From positions 1-27,420 of the forward strand of contig DDWA01000041.1 of NCBI GenBank assembly GCA_002345425.1: 27,420 nt of DNA, given 5' to 3'. Of this stretch, positions 7,494 through 15,558 are shown piece after piece (within the stretch, counting starts at the first letter, position 1; every line of letters begins with the position of its first letter). The notes under the pieces were generated by a model. That model saw only the letters and a list, made by a program, of their open reading frames with translations. It searched no databases and had not been told where the DNA came from. The position numbers were made by a program, and so were the translations under genes. The stretch is from Caryophanales bacterium UBA2298 (GTDB lineage: Bacteria; Bacillota_I; Bacilli_A; Izemoplasmatales; Hujiaoplasmataceae).

Positions 7494-8354
7494 ATGAAAC
7501 AAATACAATGGTTTCCGGGTCATATGGCGAAAGCCAGAAGACAAATTGAAGAAAAACTAAAAGTTGTCGATATCGTATATGAAGTGGTGGATGCAAGAAT
7601 TCCGCTTTCTTCGTCGAACCCAATGTTAAACGATATCATTAAAGAAAAACCAAAACTTGTGCTTCTAAACAAAATTGATTTAGCTGATCCTAAGATAACA
7701 GAGCAATGGATAAATTATTATAATAAGCAAGGGATTGAAGCTTTAGCCATCAATTCCTTGAATGATAATTTAGAGAGTATAATTTATAACAAAACTAAAG
7801 CGATACTTTCTGAATCTATTGATAAAGAAGCCTCTCGTGGTATGAAACCAAGACCTTTTAATGCTATGGTCTTAGGTATTCCTAACTCAGGTAAATCTCA
7901 GTTTATCAACAATTTAGCAAAAAAGAATAAAGTAAGAACGGGAAATAAACCAGGAGTTACGAAGATGCAAAGTTTCTTGAATGCTGGGGATAATTTAAGA
8001 GTTTATGATAATCCCGGTGTTTTATGGCCTAAGTTTGATGACGAACTAACGGGAATGAAATTAGCTTTGTTAGGTTCAATTAAAGATAGTATTTTGCCGA
8101 TAGATGAAATTACACTTTTTGGAATAGAATACTTAAAGCAATATTATCCTCACAGTATAGAAAAACGTTATAATCTAAAATTGGATAATTTGGCAACAAC
8201 TATTGAGATTCTTGATGAAATCGGACGTAAAAGAGGTTGCTTAATTAGCGGCGGCGAGATTGATTATGACCGAATTTATAATTTGTTTTTGAATGATTTA
8301 CGCAACGGACTTCTTGGGCGTTTAAGTTTTGAAAGAATTGATGACAATGTATGA
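7494..8354 (+). CDS. rbgA: Ribosome biogenesis GTPase RbgA (YlqF)
   Basis: A circularly permuted GTPase needed for late assembly of the 50S subunit, for example incorporation of L16 in Bacillus. The permuted order is visible: G4 NKID (59-62) comes before G1 GIPNSGKS (128-135), G2 Thr156 (in NKPGVTKMQS) and G3 DNPG (172-175). The N-terminal IQWFPGHMAKA (4-14) and the C-terminal helical RNA-binding domain with SGGEIDYDR are characteristic of YlqF/RbgA. Length (286) is normal. The Shine-Dalgarno is a modest GGATGTG. The gene overlaps the start of rnhB. Position after lepB and before rnhB is conserved in Bacilli. Confidence 0.97.
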   Translation: MKQIQWFPGHMAKARRQIEEKLKVVDIVYEVVDARIPLSSSNPMLNDIIKEKPKLVLLNKIDLADPKITEQWINYYNKQGIEALAINSLNDNLESIIYNKTKAILSESIDKEASRGMKPRPFNAMVLGIPNSGKSQFINNLAKKNKVRTGNKPGVTKMQSFLNAGDNLRVYDNPGVLWPKFDDELTGMKLALLGSIKDSILPIDEITLFGIEYLKQYYPHSIEKRYNLKLDNLATTIEILDEIGRKRGCLISGGEIDYDRIYNLFLNDLRNGLLGRLSFERIDDNV

Positions 8355-8979
8355 ATATGAATTAGAATTACTAGAAAATAATTACAAGTATATTGCTGGG
8401 TGTGATGAAGTTGGACGAGGCCCTTTAGCGGGTGGAGTTCTAGCTGCAGCGGTTATCTTAGATCCTAATCAAAAAATACCAGACTTATTTGACAGTAAGC
8501 AACTTTCTCAAAAAAAACGAGAGGAATTAGCCAAAGAGATAAAGGAAAAAGCTTTAGCCTATACCTTTGGTTATGTCAATGAACGAACGATAGATCTAAT
8601 CAATATATATCAAGCTTCAAAAATGGCGATGCTTAAAGCGATAAGTTACTTGAAAATAAAACCAGATTATATTCTTTCTGATGCAATGCCTCTTTCTGAA
8701 GCAAACATACCTTTTAAGGCAATTATTAAAGGTGATACACTATCAGCGTCAATCGCTGCCGCTTCAATCATCGCTAAAGTAAAACGAGATGAGATAATGG
8801 AAAAATTAGCCTTTGTTTATCCTGAGTATGGTTTTGAAAAGCATAAAGGCTATCCAACAAAACTGCACTTGGAGAGTTTAAATAATTTTGGTCCTTGTAA
8901 GTTACACAGAAAGACATATAAACCGGTAAAAGGCAGTTTAATTACACAGATGATTTTGGAGGATTTTAATGAAATATAA
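8341..8979 (+). CDS. rnhB: Ribonuclease HII
   Basis: Cleaves the RNA strand of RNA-DNA hybrids and removes single ribonucleotides misincorporated in DNA. The signature CDEVGRGPLAGG supplies catalytic Asp22 and Glu23 (numbering from 8341). Further conserved parts are DSKQLS, ILSDAMPL (third carboxylate), GDTLSASIAAASIIAKVKRD (fourth carboxylate) and the EKHKGYPTKLH segment that contacts the RNA/DNA junction. The start is uncertain: TTG at 8329, ATG at 8341 and ATG at 8347 are in frame. I chose 8341 (212 residues) because GAAAG lies just before it. It overlaps the end of rbgA, so expression is probably coupled. Length is typical. Confidence 0.94.
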   Translation: MTMYEYELELLENNYKYIAGCDEVGRGPLAGGVLAAAVILDPNQKIPDLFDSKQLSQKKREELAKEIKEKALAYTFGYVNERTIDLINIYQASKMAMLKAISYLKIKPDYILSDAMPLSEANIPFKAIIKGDTLSASIAAASIIAKVKRDEIMEKLAFVYPEYGFEKHKGYPTKLHLESLNNFGPCKLHRKTYKPVKGSLITQMILEDFNEI

Positions 8980-9619
8980 AGCAGTAATATTTGATCTAGA
9001 TGGGACTTTGTTAGATACGATAGAAGATATTAAAGAAACGATGAACCAAGTATTAAGAAAATATAATTATCCAGAATACTCCACTGAAGAATATAAATAT
9101 TTTGTCGGCAAAGGTGTTGATAATCTAATTAAGCAAGTGATGAATTCTGGTAATATTGAATCTGAAGCATTCACAAAATTAAGAAAAGGATATTATGAGG
9201 TCTATATCAAACAATCTACCGTAAATACTAAAATATATGATGGGATTAGTGAACTTTTAGATAAGTTGAAACAAAAGCGAATTTCACTAAATGTTCTTTC
9301 CAACAAACCTCATAGCCAAACGATAGAGGTAATCAAACATTATTTTGGTGATGACATCTTTGATTTAGTCTATGGGAAAAAAGAAGAATTTTTACCTAAA
9401 CCTCATCCAGATTCAGCTAGTGATTTGATTACTAATCTAAACTTAAATCCTGAAGAAATACTATATGTAGGCGATACTGAAACCGATATGTTTACTGCTA
9501 AAAACGCTCATTTTTACAGTGTTGGTGTTTTATGGGGATTTAGAAAAGAAACAGAACTAATCAATGCTGGGGCTGACAAGATAATAAAAAGCCCTTTAGA
9601 GATATTAGAATTATTTTAG
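8969..9619 (+). CDS. HAD-superfamily phosphatase, phosphoglycolate phosphatase-like
   Basis: A 216-residue HAD phosphatase of the Gph/PpaX/PGMB type with a small helical cap (type I). Motif I is FDLDGTLLDT (Asp9 nucleophile, Asp11 acid/base), motif II lies around NVLSNKPHS, motif III is the Lys of FLPKPHPDS, and motif IV is YVGDTETDM. The family includes phosphoglycolate phosphatase, pyrophosphatase PpaX and beta-phosphoglucomutase-like enzymes; I cannot separate these, although LSNKPH and KPHPDS are common in Gph/PpaX. The start overlaps the rnhB end by 11 nt, and GGAGG (8958-8962) lies 6 nt before the ATG. A repair-related role in clearing phosphoglycolate would fit beside rnhB but is inference. 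Confidence 0.9.
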   Translation: MKYKAVIFDLDGTLLDTIEDIKETMNQVLRKYNYPEYSTEEYKYFVGKGVDNLIKQVMNSGNIESEAFTKLRKGYYEVYIKQSTVNTKIYDGISELLDKLKQKRISLNVLSNKPHSQTIEVIKHYFGDDIFDLVYGKKEEFLPKPHPDSASDLITNLNLNPEEILYVGDTETDMFTAKNAHFYSVGVLWGFRKETELINAGADKIIKSPLEILELF

Positions 9620-9632
9620 TGGGAGTTTGAGT

Positions 9633-10193
9633 ATGATTCTTAACACTGATAATTATTTAGACATTAATTTAAAAGGAAAAATCATCATCTTTCCTACCGA
9701 TACCGTTTATGGAATCGGTTGTGTTTATGATGATTTAGAAGCGGTAAAAAGAATCTATGAAATTAAACAAAGAGATTATTCAAAACCAATGGCAATTCTT
9801 TGTTCTAACTTAGAAATGGTAAAAAGTGTTATTGACAAAGACACAATTCTTGATGAAAATCTTACAAAACATTGGCCAGGTAAACTGACTTTAATCTTCA
9901 AAAAAAATAAAAGTATTTCTGATAGCATAACTGCTAATAAAGGTAGTGTTGGTGTGAGGATTCCTAACCATGAAATAAGTCTTAGATTATTAAAAAAGTT
10001 TGGCCCGATGGTTGTGACTAGCTTGAATCTAAGTTCTGAACCCGCTATTTTAAAATTCAAAGATGTCTTGAAATATGAATCCCAAGTAGACTACATTGTC
10101 GATGGAGGAGACTTGAATTCCGAGGCTTCTACAGTCTATGATACAATAAATAAAATAACTTTAAGACAAGGAGATATTATCATTAAACAATGA
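9633..10193 (+). CDS. tsaC: L-threonylcarbamoyladenylate synthase (TsaC/YrdC/YwlC)
   Basis: Makes threonylcarbamoyl-AMP from Thr, bicarbonate and ATP, the first step of t6A37 modification of ANN-decoding tRNAs. The 186-residue protein is a single YrdC domain: PTDTVYGIG near residue 25, the KQRDYSKPM box carrying the substrate-binding Lys/Arg/Ser/Lys residues, and SVGVRIPNH. It ends like TsaC and lacks the extra C-terminal Sua5 domain found in Bacillus YwlC. The ATG at 9633 is preferred over the TTG at 9627, since GGGAG (9621-9625) lies 7 nt before it. In Bacillus, ywlC also lies upstream of rpiB (ywlF), upp and the atp genes. A terminator begins inside its last codons. Confidence 0.92.
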   Translation: MILNTDNYLDINLKGKIIIFPTDTVYGIGCVYDDLEAVKRIYEIKQRDYSKPMAILCSNLEMVKSVIDKDTILDENLTKHWPGKLTLIFKKNKSISDSITANKGSVGVRIPNHEISLRLLKKFGPMVVTSLNLSSEPAILKFKDVLKYESQVDYIVDGGDLNSEASTVYDTINKITLRQGDIIIKQ

Positions 10194-10207
10194 TAATTTT
10201 CTTTTTT
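10176..10207 (+). terminator. AT-rich intrinsic terminator after tsaC
   Basis: ATTATCATT (10176-10184) pairs perfectly over 9 bp with AATGATAAT (10189-10197) around an AAAC loop. TTT-C-TTTTTT follows. The stem covers the tsaC stop codon. Almost no GC pairs are present, so its strength is uncertain, but a new promoter follows. Confidence 0.6.
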
Positions 10208-10225
10208 AGTATAACGATATTATAA

Positions 10226-10254
10226 TTGTAATTAACTTTCAAATTTGCTATAAT
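10226..10254 (+). promoter_or_regulatory. Promoter of the rpiB-upp-atp-dut cluster
   Basis: TTGTAA (10226-10231), a 17-bp spacer, then an extended -10 TGcTATAAT (hexamer 10249-10254). Transcription should start at about 10261. It is the only clear promoter I see before atpB, so the ATP synthase genes probably depend on it at least in part. Confidence 0.75.
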
Positions 10255-10291
10255 TGTTATGGTATAAATTTAGTGAAGGAGTGATGAATTG

Positions 10292-10738
10292 ATGAAGATA
10301 GCTATAGGTGCTGATCATGCAGGTTTTGAGTATAAACAAGTTATAGTCAGTTATTTGCAAGAGCAAGGTTACGAAGTGATGGATTTTGGAACCGATTCTA
10401 GCGAAGTGTCAGATTATCCGGATTTTGCCGTTCTAGTTGCTAAAGCTGTAAGTATGGAAAAAGCTGAGTTCGGAATTCTTATTTGTGGAACCGGAATTGG
10501 TATGAGTATTGCAGCTAACAAGGTTAAAGGTGTAAGAGCCGCAGTAGTCTCTTCTACTTTTACTGCTGAGTCTTCTAAAACACATAATCACGCTAATGTA
10601 ATCACTTTTGGCTCACGAGTTAATTCGATTGAAGAAGTCTTGGCATTTTTAGAAATCTATATGAAAACCTCTAAATCATCTGAGGAAAGACATCAAACTC
10701 GTGTTGATAAAATAAGAAAGTATGAGGATGCAGAATGA
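10292..10738 (+). CDS. rpiB: Ribose-5-phosphate isomerase B
   Basis: Interconverts ribose 5-phosphate and ribulose 5-phosphate in the non-oxidative pentose phosphate pathway. The LacA/RpiB family shows as GADHAGFEYK (6-15), the catalytic Cys65 in ICGTGIGMS, and the THNHANVITFGSR segment. Length is normal (148). The ATG at 10292 gives the standard MKIAIGADHAG start, with AAGGAG (10276-10281) 10 nt upstream; a TTG at 10289 is the alternative. The stop overlaps the upp start as ATGA. Being next to upp makes sense: ribose 5-phosphate is the precursor of PRPP, the upp co-substrate. Confidence 0.97.
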   Translation: MKIAIGADHAGFEYKQVIVSYLQEQGYEVMDFGTDSSEVSDYPDFAVLVAKAVSMEKAEFGILICGTGIGMSIAANKVKGVRAAVVSSTFTAESSKTHNHANVITFGSRVNSIEEVLAFLEIYMKTSKSSEERHQTRVDKIRKYEDAE

Positions 10739-11361
10739 GTAAAGTTGTAGTATTTGATCACCCATTAATTCAACATAAGATGAGTATTATTCGTGATAAA
10801 ACAACCGATACAAAGACGTTTAGAGAAAATGTTAATGAAATCGGATCTTTAGTAACTTATGAAATCACTAGAGATTTAGAAACCAAAGAAATAGAGATTG
10901 AAACGCCAATTGCTAAAACTAAAGCGCAAATCTTAGCAAAAGATGTTGTAATAGTTCCGATATTAAGAGCGGGTCTTGGCATGGTCGATGGAATTCAAAA
11001 AGTTATTCCTACTGCTAAAGTTGGTCATATTGGTCTTTACAGAGATGAAGAAACTTTGATGCCTCATGAATACTATTCTAAATTTCCTAAAGAAATTGTT
11101 AATGCAACAGTTTTAGTAGTCGATCCAATGCTAGCAACCGGTGGTTCTGTAATAGCAGCTATTGACAGAGTAAAATTAGCAGGTGCTAAGGACATTAGAT
11201 ATGTCGGAATTGTAGGATGTCCTGAAGGTGTTAAAGCTTTACAAGAAAAACATCCTGATGTTGATATCTATATGGTATCGATTGATTCAGGGTTAAATAA
11301 AGTTGGTTATATTGTTCCTGGTTTAGGTGATTGTGGCGATCGACTTTTTGGAACAAAATAA
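10735..11361 (+). CDS. upp: Uracil phosphoribosyltransferase
   Basis: Salvages uracil to UMP with PRPP. The 208-residue protein carries the PRPP-binding loop VVDPMLATGGS (128-138), the VPILRAGLGM segment (74-83) and the C-terminal YIVPGLGDCGDRLFGT uracil-binding region that defines UPRTases. Length is exactly typical. Translation starts within the rpiB stop (ATGA). In Bacillus subtilis upp likewise lies directly before the atp operon. Its product UMP is the substrate of PyrH, encoded further along. Confidence 0.98.
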   Translation: MSKVVVFDHPLIQHKMSIIRDKTTDTKTFRENVNEIGSLVTYEITRDLETKEIEIETPIAKTKAQILAKDVVIVPILRAGLGMVDGIQKVIPTAKVGHIGLYRDEETLMPHEYYSKFPKEIVNATVLVVDPMLATGGSVIAAIDRVKLAGAKDIRYVGIVGCPEGVKALQEKHPDVDIYMVSIDSGLNKVGYIVPGLGDCGDRLFGTK

Positions 11362-11362
11362 G

Positions 11363-11617
11363 ATGAGTAACAAACAAGATAAATCGACTTTTTTTATCTT
11401 TAATTTGGTTATTCAATTTTTTATTGAAACTTTTGTAGCTATGGTTATTGGTTATTTTATTGGTAAATATTTAGACCAATGGCTATTTAGCGACAAAGTG
11501 CTTTTTGTTTACATTCTTGTTGTTATTGGTATCTTTGCTGGTATTAGTAACTTTATTAAGAGAGCATTAAAATATAGTAAAGGAGAAGAAGAAAATGAAG
11601 AAAAAAGATCTGATTGA
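11363..11617 (+). CDS. atpZ: AtpZ-like ATP synthase-associated membrane protein
   Basis: A small protein (84 residues from the ATG at 11363) with two membrane helices joined by a short loop, about 9-32 and 42-63. The pattern GYFIGKYLDQWL in the first helix/loop and GIFAGISNFIKRA in the second fits the AtpZ/ATPase_gene1 family, which is encoded first in many atp operons. AtpZ and AtpI are implicated in Mg2+/Ca2+ supply or c-ring assembly. The reading frame is open back to 11327 inside upp, but the ATG 1 nt after the upp stop is the natural start; there is no strong Shine-Dalgarno, so coupling to upp is likely. The 3' end overlaps the next gene by 23 nt. Confidence 0.75.
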   Translation: MSNKQDKSTFFIFNLVIQFFIETFVAMVIGYFIGKYLDQWLFSDKVLFVYILVVIGIFAGISNFIKRALKYSKGEEENEEKRSD

Positions 11618-11981
11618 AAAAATATTTTTATTTTCGTGGCCATACGCCATTTTATTCTCCTTGATTTTGTATCTTGTTACGCAAAACATCGACTGGGTAC
11701 TAAGCTTTATTCTTGGTACTGCCAGTAGTTTATTGATGAATTCATTGAACTATCGTCTGATGAAAAACATCTATAAGAATAATCCAAAAAAAATAAAATC
11801 AAGACACATTATTATGTATTTTGTCAAATTTTTATTTTTTGCTCTAATCTTATTTATTGCTTATCAAAATCCAGAAGAATGGAATATCTACTTTACTTTC
11901 ATTGGTTTGCTAACATTTAGAATAATTTCCTTCCCTGTTACTCTAATTTTTGCGAATAAGGAGAATAAAGAAGATGATTAA
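11595..11981 (+). CDS. atpI: AtpI-like ATP synthase protein I
   Basis: A 128-residue protein with four hydrophobic segments (about 11-29, 31-48, 71-86 and 91-112) and basic loops (RLMKNIYKNNPKKIKSR), directly before the ATP synthase a subunit. Topology, size and position fit AtpI (ATP synthase I family), a c-ring assembly factor; sequence identity in this family is low and the call rests mainly on context. AAAGGAG (11579-11585) lies 9 nt before the ATG. It overlaps atpZ at the start and atpB at the end. Confidence 0.72.
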   Translation: MKKKDLIEKIFLFSWPYAILFSLILYLVTQNIDWVLSFILGTASSLLMNSLNYRLMKNIYKNNPKKIKSRHIIMYFVKFLFFALILFIAYQNPEEWNIYFTFIGLLTFRIISFPVTLIFANKENKEDD

Positions 11982-12648
11982 GTTTACCTTTTTTGAGAGT
12001 TTATCTCCTCAAGTAATATCGACTTTAATAGTAGTTGCTTTTCTGGCGATAGTATTTATAATTATAGGATTGAAGGTCAAGAAACTAGATCCTCATAAAA
12101 CGCCTAAGGGTTTCGTATTTTTCTGTATTGTTTTGGTAGAAACTTTTAATAATATGGTAAAAAGTTATGTTCAAGAAAAACCATATCGGTTTTTTGCACC
12201 ATACTTATTTACCATAATTACATTTTTAGCTTTTGCAAATACGATTTCCTTATTTGGACTAGTGGCTCCACTTTCTAATTTAGGTGTGGCACTTTCTTTC
12301 TCAGTAATGACATTTTTCATTATAAAAATAGCTGAATTTAAATATCTTGGAGTTATCAAAAAAGTTGATGGATTATTAGGCCCGGTTAAACCGATGGCGA
12401 TATTGATGTTACCAATTAATCTTGTCGGTGAAATATCGACGCCATTTTCCATGGGATTGCGTTTGTTTGTCAACTTAATGGGTGGAGCGGTTATTGCGAC
12501 AATGGTATATGCGGCTTTACATTGGACTTTAGGAATTATAGCAGGAGTATTCTTGCATGTAGTATTTGATATATTCTTTGGGCTAATTCAAGCTTTTGTA
12601 TTTTTTATGTTAACAACAGTAAATATTTCTATGGCATCAGATGCTTAG
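11974..12648 (+). CDS. atpB: F1Fo ATP synthase subunit a
   Basis: Stator membrane subunit that forms the ion half-channels beside the c-ring. The 224-residue protein has about five to six membrane helices. The essential Arg163 sits in STPFSMGLRLFVNLMGG, the most conserved motif of the family, and Gln206 (GLIQAFVFFML) occupies the usual helix-5 position. The ATG at 11974 was chosen over one at 11950 because AAGGAG (11958-11963) lies 10 nt before it and the protein then starts in the usual place. It overlaps the atpI stop by 8 nt. The protein is a little short compared with E. coli (271) but normal for Bacillota. Confidence 0.97.
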   Translation: MIKFTFFESLSPQVISTLIVVAFLAIVFIIIGLKVKKLDPHKTPKGFVFFCIVLVETFNNMVKSYVQEKPYRFFAPYLFTIITFLAFANTISLFGLVAPLSNLGVALSFSVMTFFIIKIAEFKYLGVIKKVDGLLGPVKPMAILMLPINLVGEISTPFSMGLRLFVNLMGGAVIATMVYAALHWTLGIIAGVFLHVVFDIFFGLIQAFVFFMLTTVNISMASDA

Positions 12649-12672
12649 AAAAATAAATAGGAGGAAAATTAT

Positions 12673-12951
12673 ATGTTTGGAATGATTTTTGATTCAGTAT
12701 TACGTTTTGCAACAGAGTATAATCAATACTTTTCTAGTGGTATGGCTTACTTAGGTGCTGGTGTAGCGGTTGTAGCTGGCCTAGGACCTGGGATTGGACA
12801 AGGATTCGCTGCTGGCAAAGCTGCCGAAGCAGTTGGTCGTCAACCTGAAGCTCAAGGAAAGATTCTTGTGACAACTTTGGTTACCCAAGCGGTTGCTGAA
12901 ACTACCGGTCTTTATGCATTGTTAGTAGCATTTATATTGATTGGAAAATAG
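12673..12951 (+). CDS. atpE: F1Fo ATP synthase subunit c (probably Na+-binding)
   Basis: Forms the membrane rotor ring. The 92-residue hairpin has two helices around the polar loop GRQPEAQ (55-61), which contacts F1. The ion-carrying carboxylate is Glu76. Around it are Gln43 (in GPGIGQG), Val74, Thr77, Thr78 and Tyr81; these correspond to Gln32, Val63, Ser66, Thr67 and Tyr70 of the Ilyobacter tartaricus Na+ ring (with Thr for Ser66). This points to Na+ coupling. A strong AGGAGG (12659-12664) lies 8 nt before the ATG, consistent with the high copy number of c per complex. Confidence 0.97.
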   Translation: MFGMIFDSVLRFATEYNQYFSSGMAYLGAGVAVVAGLGPGIGQGFAAGKAAEAVGRQPEAQGKILVTTLVTQAVAETTGLYALLVAFILIGK

Positions 12952-12981
12952 TAAAGACTCTAGATTTATAGGAGGGCGATT

Positions 12982-13518
12982 ATGCCTGTAATTGATAGAA
13001 TGGTGGAAGCTGTCCAAGAAATTATTGATGTAGCATTGGGAGTAAATCTTTTAGATATGATTATTCAAATTGCTGCGACATTGATTTTGGTCATAATAGT
13101 CAAACATTTCTTTTGGGGAAAAATTACTGACTATTTAGACAAGCGAAAAAACATCATGGATCAGGAAATGGAATCAGCTAAGAATGAACTTATCGAAGCT
13201 AAAACATTAAAAGAAAAACGAGAAACCGAATACAATGAGCTTAAATTAAAGACTAAAGGTTATTTAGATTCAGCAAAAGAAAATGCTGAACACGAACGTT
13301 TAAGAATAATTGAAAAAGCCAAAGAAACTTCTGATCAAATGATGGAACGTGCCAAAAAAGAAATTGAAGCAGAAAGAATTAAAGCTGAAAACTCATTACA
13401 AAAAGAAGCAGTTGATTTAGCTGCTTTAATGGCCGAAAAGATTATTAGAAAAGAAGTCGACGAATCACAATATCAAGATATGCTTGTGGATGACTTGGAA
13501 AGAAGTGGAAAATCATGA
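12982..13518 (+). CDS. atpF: F1Fo ATP synthase subunit b
   Basis: Peripheral stalk subunit. One N-terminal membrane helix (about 23-45) is followed by the FFWGKITDYLDKRK junction, then a long charged coiled coil rich in Glu, Lys and Ala to the end (178 residues). This is the typical layout and length. AGGAGGG (12971-12977) precedes the ATG. The stop overlaps the atpH start by 4 nt (ATGA). Confidence 0.95.
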   Translation: MPVIDRMVEAVQEIIDVALGVNLLDMIIQIAATLILVIIVKHFFWGKITDYLDKRKNIMDQEMESAKNELIEAKTLKEKRETEYNELKLKTKGYLDSAKENAEHERLRIIEKAKETSDQMMERAKKEIEAERIKAENSLQKEAVDLAALMAEKIIRKEVDESQYQDMLVDDLERSGKS

Positions 13519-14036
13519 CCGATGTTGAAAGACAGTATGCTCGGGCAGTTTTTTCGCTGGCTTTGGAACGCGAAGAAATTGATGAGGTATATCAAGAACT
13601 GAAAAGTTTTAGTGAATCGCTTTCTGGAGAAACAAGACAGTTTTTTCTTCATCCGCGAATTGATGATGTAGATAAACGTAACGTGGTTGAAATAGTGTGT
13701 AAAAACAAATTATTGACCAACTTTTTAAAAGTTATTATTGATAATGATCGGATGGAATTAATTGATACAATTACATATGCTTATCTTGATTTAATTCATG
13801 AAATGAATCAAGTAGTTGAAGTAAATGTTTCTAGTAATGTTCAATTATCAGAATCAAACATAAAAAAAATTAAGAAGAGTTTGGAACTAAAACTCTTGAA
13901 AAAAGTAAAAATTACCCAATCAATTGATTCTTCAATAATTGGTGGAATGAAATTAGAATATCAAGGCAATGTCATTGATCAAACCATCAATTCTTCCTTA
14001 GAATCGATGAAACAGACATTATTAGGAGGTAACTAA
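13515..14036 (+). CDS. atpH: F1Fo ATP synthase subunit delta
   Basis: Connects the b stalk to the top of the alpha3beta3 head. The 173-residue protein begins with the family pattern VERQYARAVFSLALE (helices of the N-terminal bundle) and ends with the conserved SIIGGMKLEYQGNVIDQTINSSLE segment, equivalent to IxGGxxI..GxxxxDxSxxxxL. It sits between atpF and atpA as in the standard operon, overlapping atpF by 4 nt. Confidence 0.95.
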   Translation: MTDVERQYARAVFSLALEREEIDEVYQELKSFSESLSGETRQFFLHPRIDDVDKRNVVEIVCKNKLLTNFLKVIIDNDRMELIDTITYAYLDLIHEMNQVVEVNVSSNVQLSESNIKKIKKSLELKLLKKVKITQSIDSSIIGGMKLEYQGNVIDQTINSSLESMKQTLLGGN

Positions 14037-14037
14037 C

Positions 14038-15543
14038 TTGAAAATAGATGCTTTGGAAATCAGTTCCTTACTTAAAGAACAGATTAAAAAATATGAAAAA
14101 CAAATTAAAACTGAACAAATAGGTTCTGTTATCTCTGTAGGTGATGGTATCGCTTTGGTATACGGAATTGATAAAGCGATGTCAGGAGAATTGCTGGTTT
14201 TTCCTAATGGAGTTTTTGGCTTAGTCCAAAATTTAGAAAAAAATCATGTTGGAGCTATCCTTCTTAATGACTCCACTTTAGTTAAAGAAGGTATGGAAGT
14301 AAAAGCCACAGGTAAAATTTTAGAAATTGGAGTTGGTGAAGAGCTAATTGGAAGAGTAATCAATCCTTTAGGACAAGCTTTGGATGGTTTAGGAAAAATA
14401 GATACCAAGAAAAATAGACCAATCGAAAGAAAAGCTACCGGGGTAATTGATCGTCAATCAGTTAACACACCATTAGAAACTGGTATTAAGGTTCTCGATG
14501 CTTTAGTGCCAATCGGTCGAGGGCAAAGAGAATTAATCATTGGTGATAGACAAACAGGTAAAACATCAATTGTAGTGGATACAATTATCAATCAAAAAGG
14601 AAAAGATGTTATTTGCATCTATGTTGCTATTGGTCAAAAACAATCAACTGTTCTAAATGTTTATGAAACACTAAAACAATTTGGAGCGATGGAATATTCA
14701 ATTATTGTTGCTGCTAGCGCATCAGATCCTGCACCACTTCTTTATTTAGCTCCTTATTCAGGAGTTTCAATAGCTGAAGAATTCATGTTTGCTGGCAAAC
14801 ATGTATTAATAATATATGATGATTTAACTAAACACGCGATAGCTTATCGTGAGTTATCCTTGTTATTGAGAAGACCGCCAGGTAGAGAAGCTTTCCCTGG
14901 AGATGTTTTCTATTTGCATTCTCGTCTATTGGAAAGAGCTGCGAAATTAAGCGATAAATTAGGCGGAGGGTCAATTACTGCCCTACCAATCATTGAAACT
15001 CAAGAAGGCGATATCTCAGCTTACATTCCAACTAATGTAATTTCTATTACAGATGGACAAATCTTCTTGCAATCACAATTATTCTACTCTGGTATTCGCC
15101 CGGCGATTAATGCTGGTTTATCCGTATCTAGAGTTGGTGGTGCTGCACAACATAAAGCGATTAAAAAAGTCAGTGGCACATTAAGACTTGACTTAGCGAG
15201 TTACCGTGAACTTGAAGCATTTACACAATTTGGTTCTGATTTAGATGATGCAACAAAATCAAAATTAGATCGTGGTGAAAGAACAGTAGAAATTTTAAAA
15301 CAAGGTCTTCATGAAACAATGCCATTTGAATTTCAAACTCTAAGTATTTTTGCTTTAGCTAATGGTTATTTAGATCAAGTGAAGATTACTGATGTCAAAC
15401 GTTATGAAGAAGAATTGCATCAGTTCTTTATCAATGATAAGGAAGCTAATGTTTTATTAAAAGAAATTAAAGAAACCAAAGATTTAAAAAATCGCGAAGA
15501 ACTTGAAAAAACTATCGACAAATTTACTCAAGATTTCTTGTAA
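14038..15543 (+). CDS. atpA: F1Fo ATP synthase subunit alpha
   Basis: Non-catalytic nucleotide-binding subunit of the F1 head. P-loop GDRQTGKT (169-176); the arginine-finger region SVSRVGGAAQ is present in the C-terminal half. The 501-residue length is typical. It begins with TTG at 14038. This start is supported by AGGAGGT (14024-14030) 7 nt upstream and by the N-terminal sequence KIDALEISSLLKEQI, which matches where AtpA proteins normally begin. The stop of atpH is 1 nt upstream. Confidence 0.98.
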   Translation: MKIDALEISSLLKEQIKKYEKQIKTEQIGSVISVGDGIALVYGIDKAMSGELLVFPNGVFGLVQNLEKNHVGAILLNDSTLVKEGMEVKATGKILEIGVGEELIGRVINPLGQALDGLGKIDTKKNRPIERKATGVIDRQSVNTPLETGIKVLDALVPIGRGQRELIIGDRQTGKTSIVVDTIINQKGKDVICIYVAIGQKQSTVLNVYETLKQFGAMEYSIIVAASASDPAPLLYLAPYSGVSIAEEFMFAGKHVLIIYDDLTKHAIAYRELSLLLRRPPGREAFPGDVFYLHSRLLERAAKLSDKLGGGSITALPIIETQEGDISAYIPTNVISITDGQIFLQSQLFYSGIRPAINAGLSVSRVGGAAQHKAIKKVSGTLRLDLASYRELEAFTQFGSDLDDATKSKLDRGERTVEILKQGLHETMPFEFQTLSIFALANGYLDQVKITDVKRYEEELHQFFINDKEANVLLKEIKETKDLKNREELEKTIDKFTQDFL

Positions 15544-15558
15544 TCAAGGAGGAAAAAT

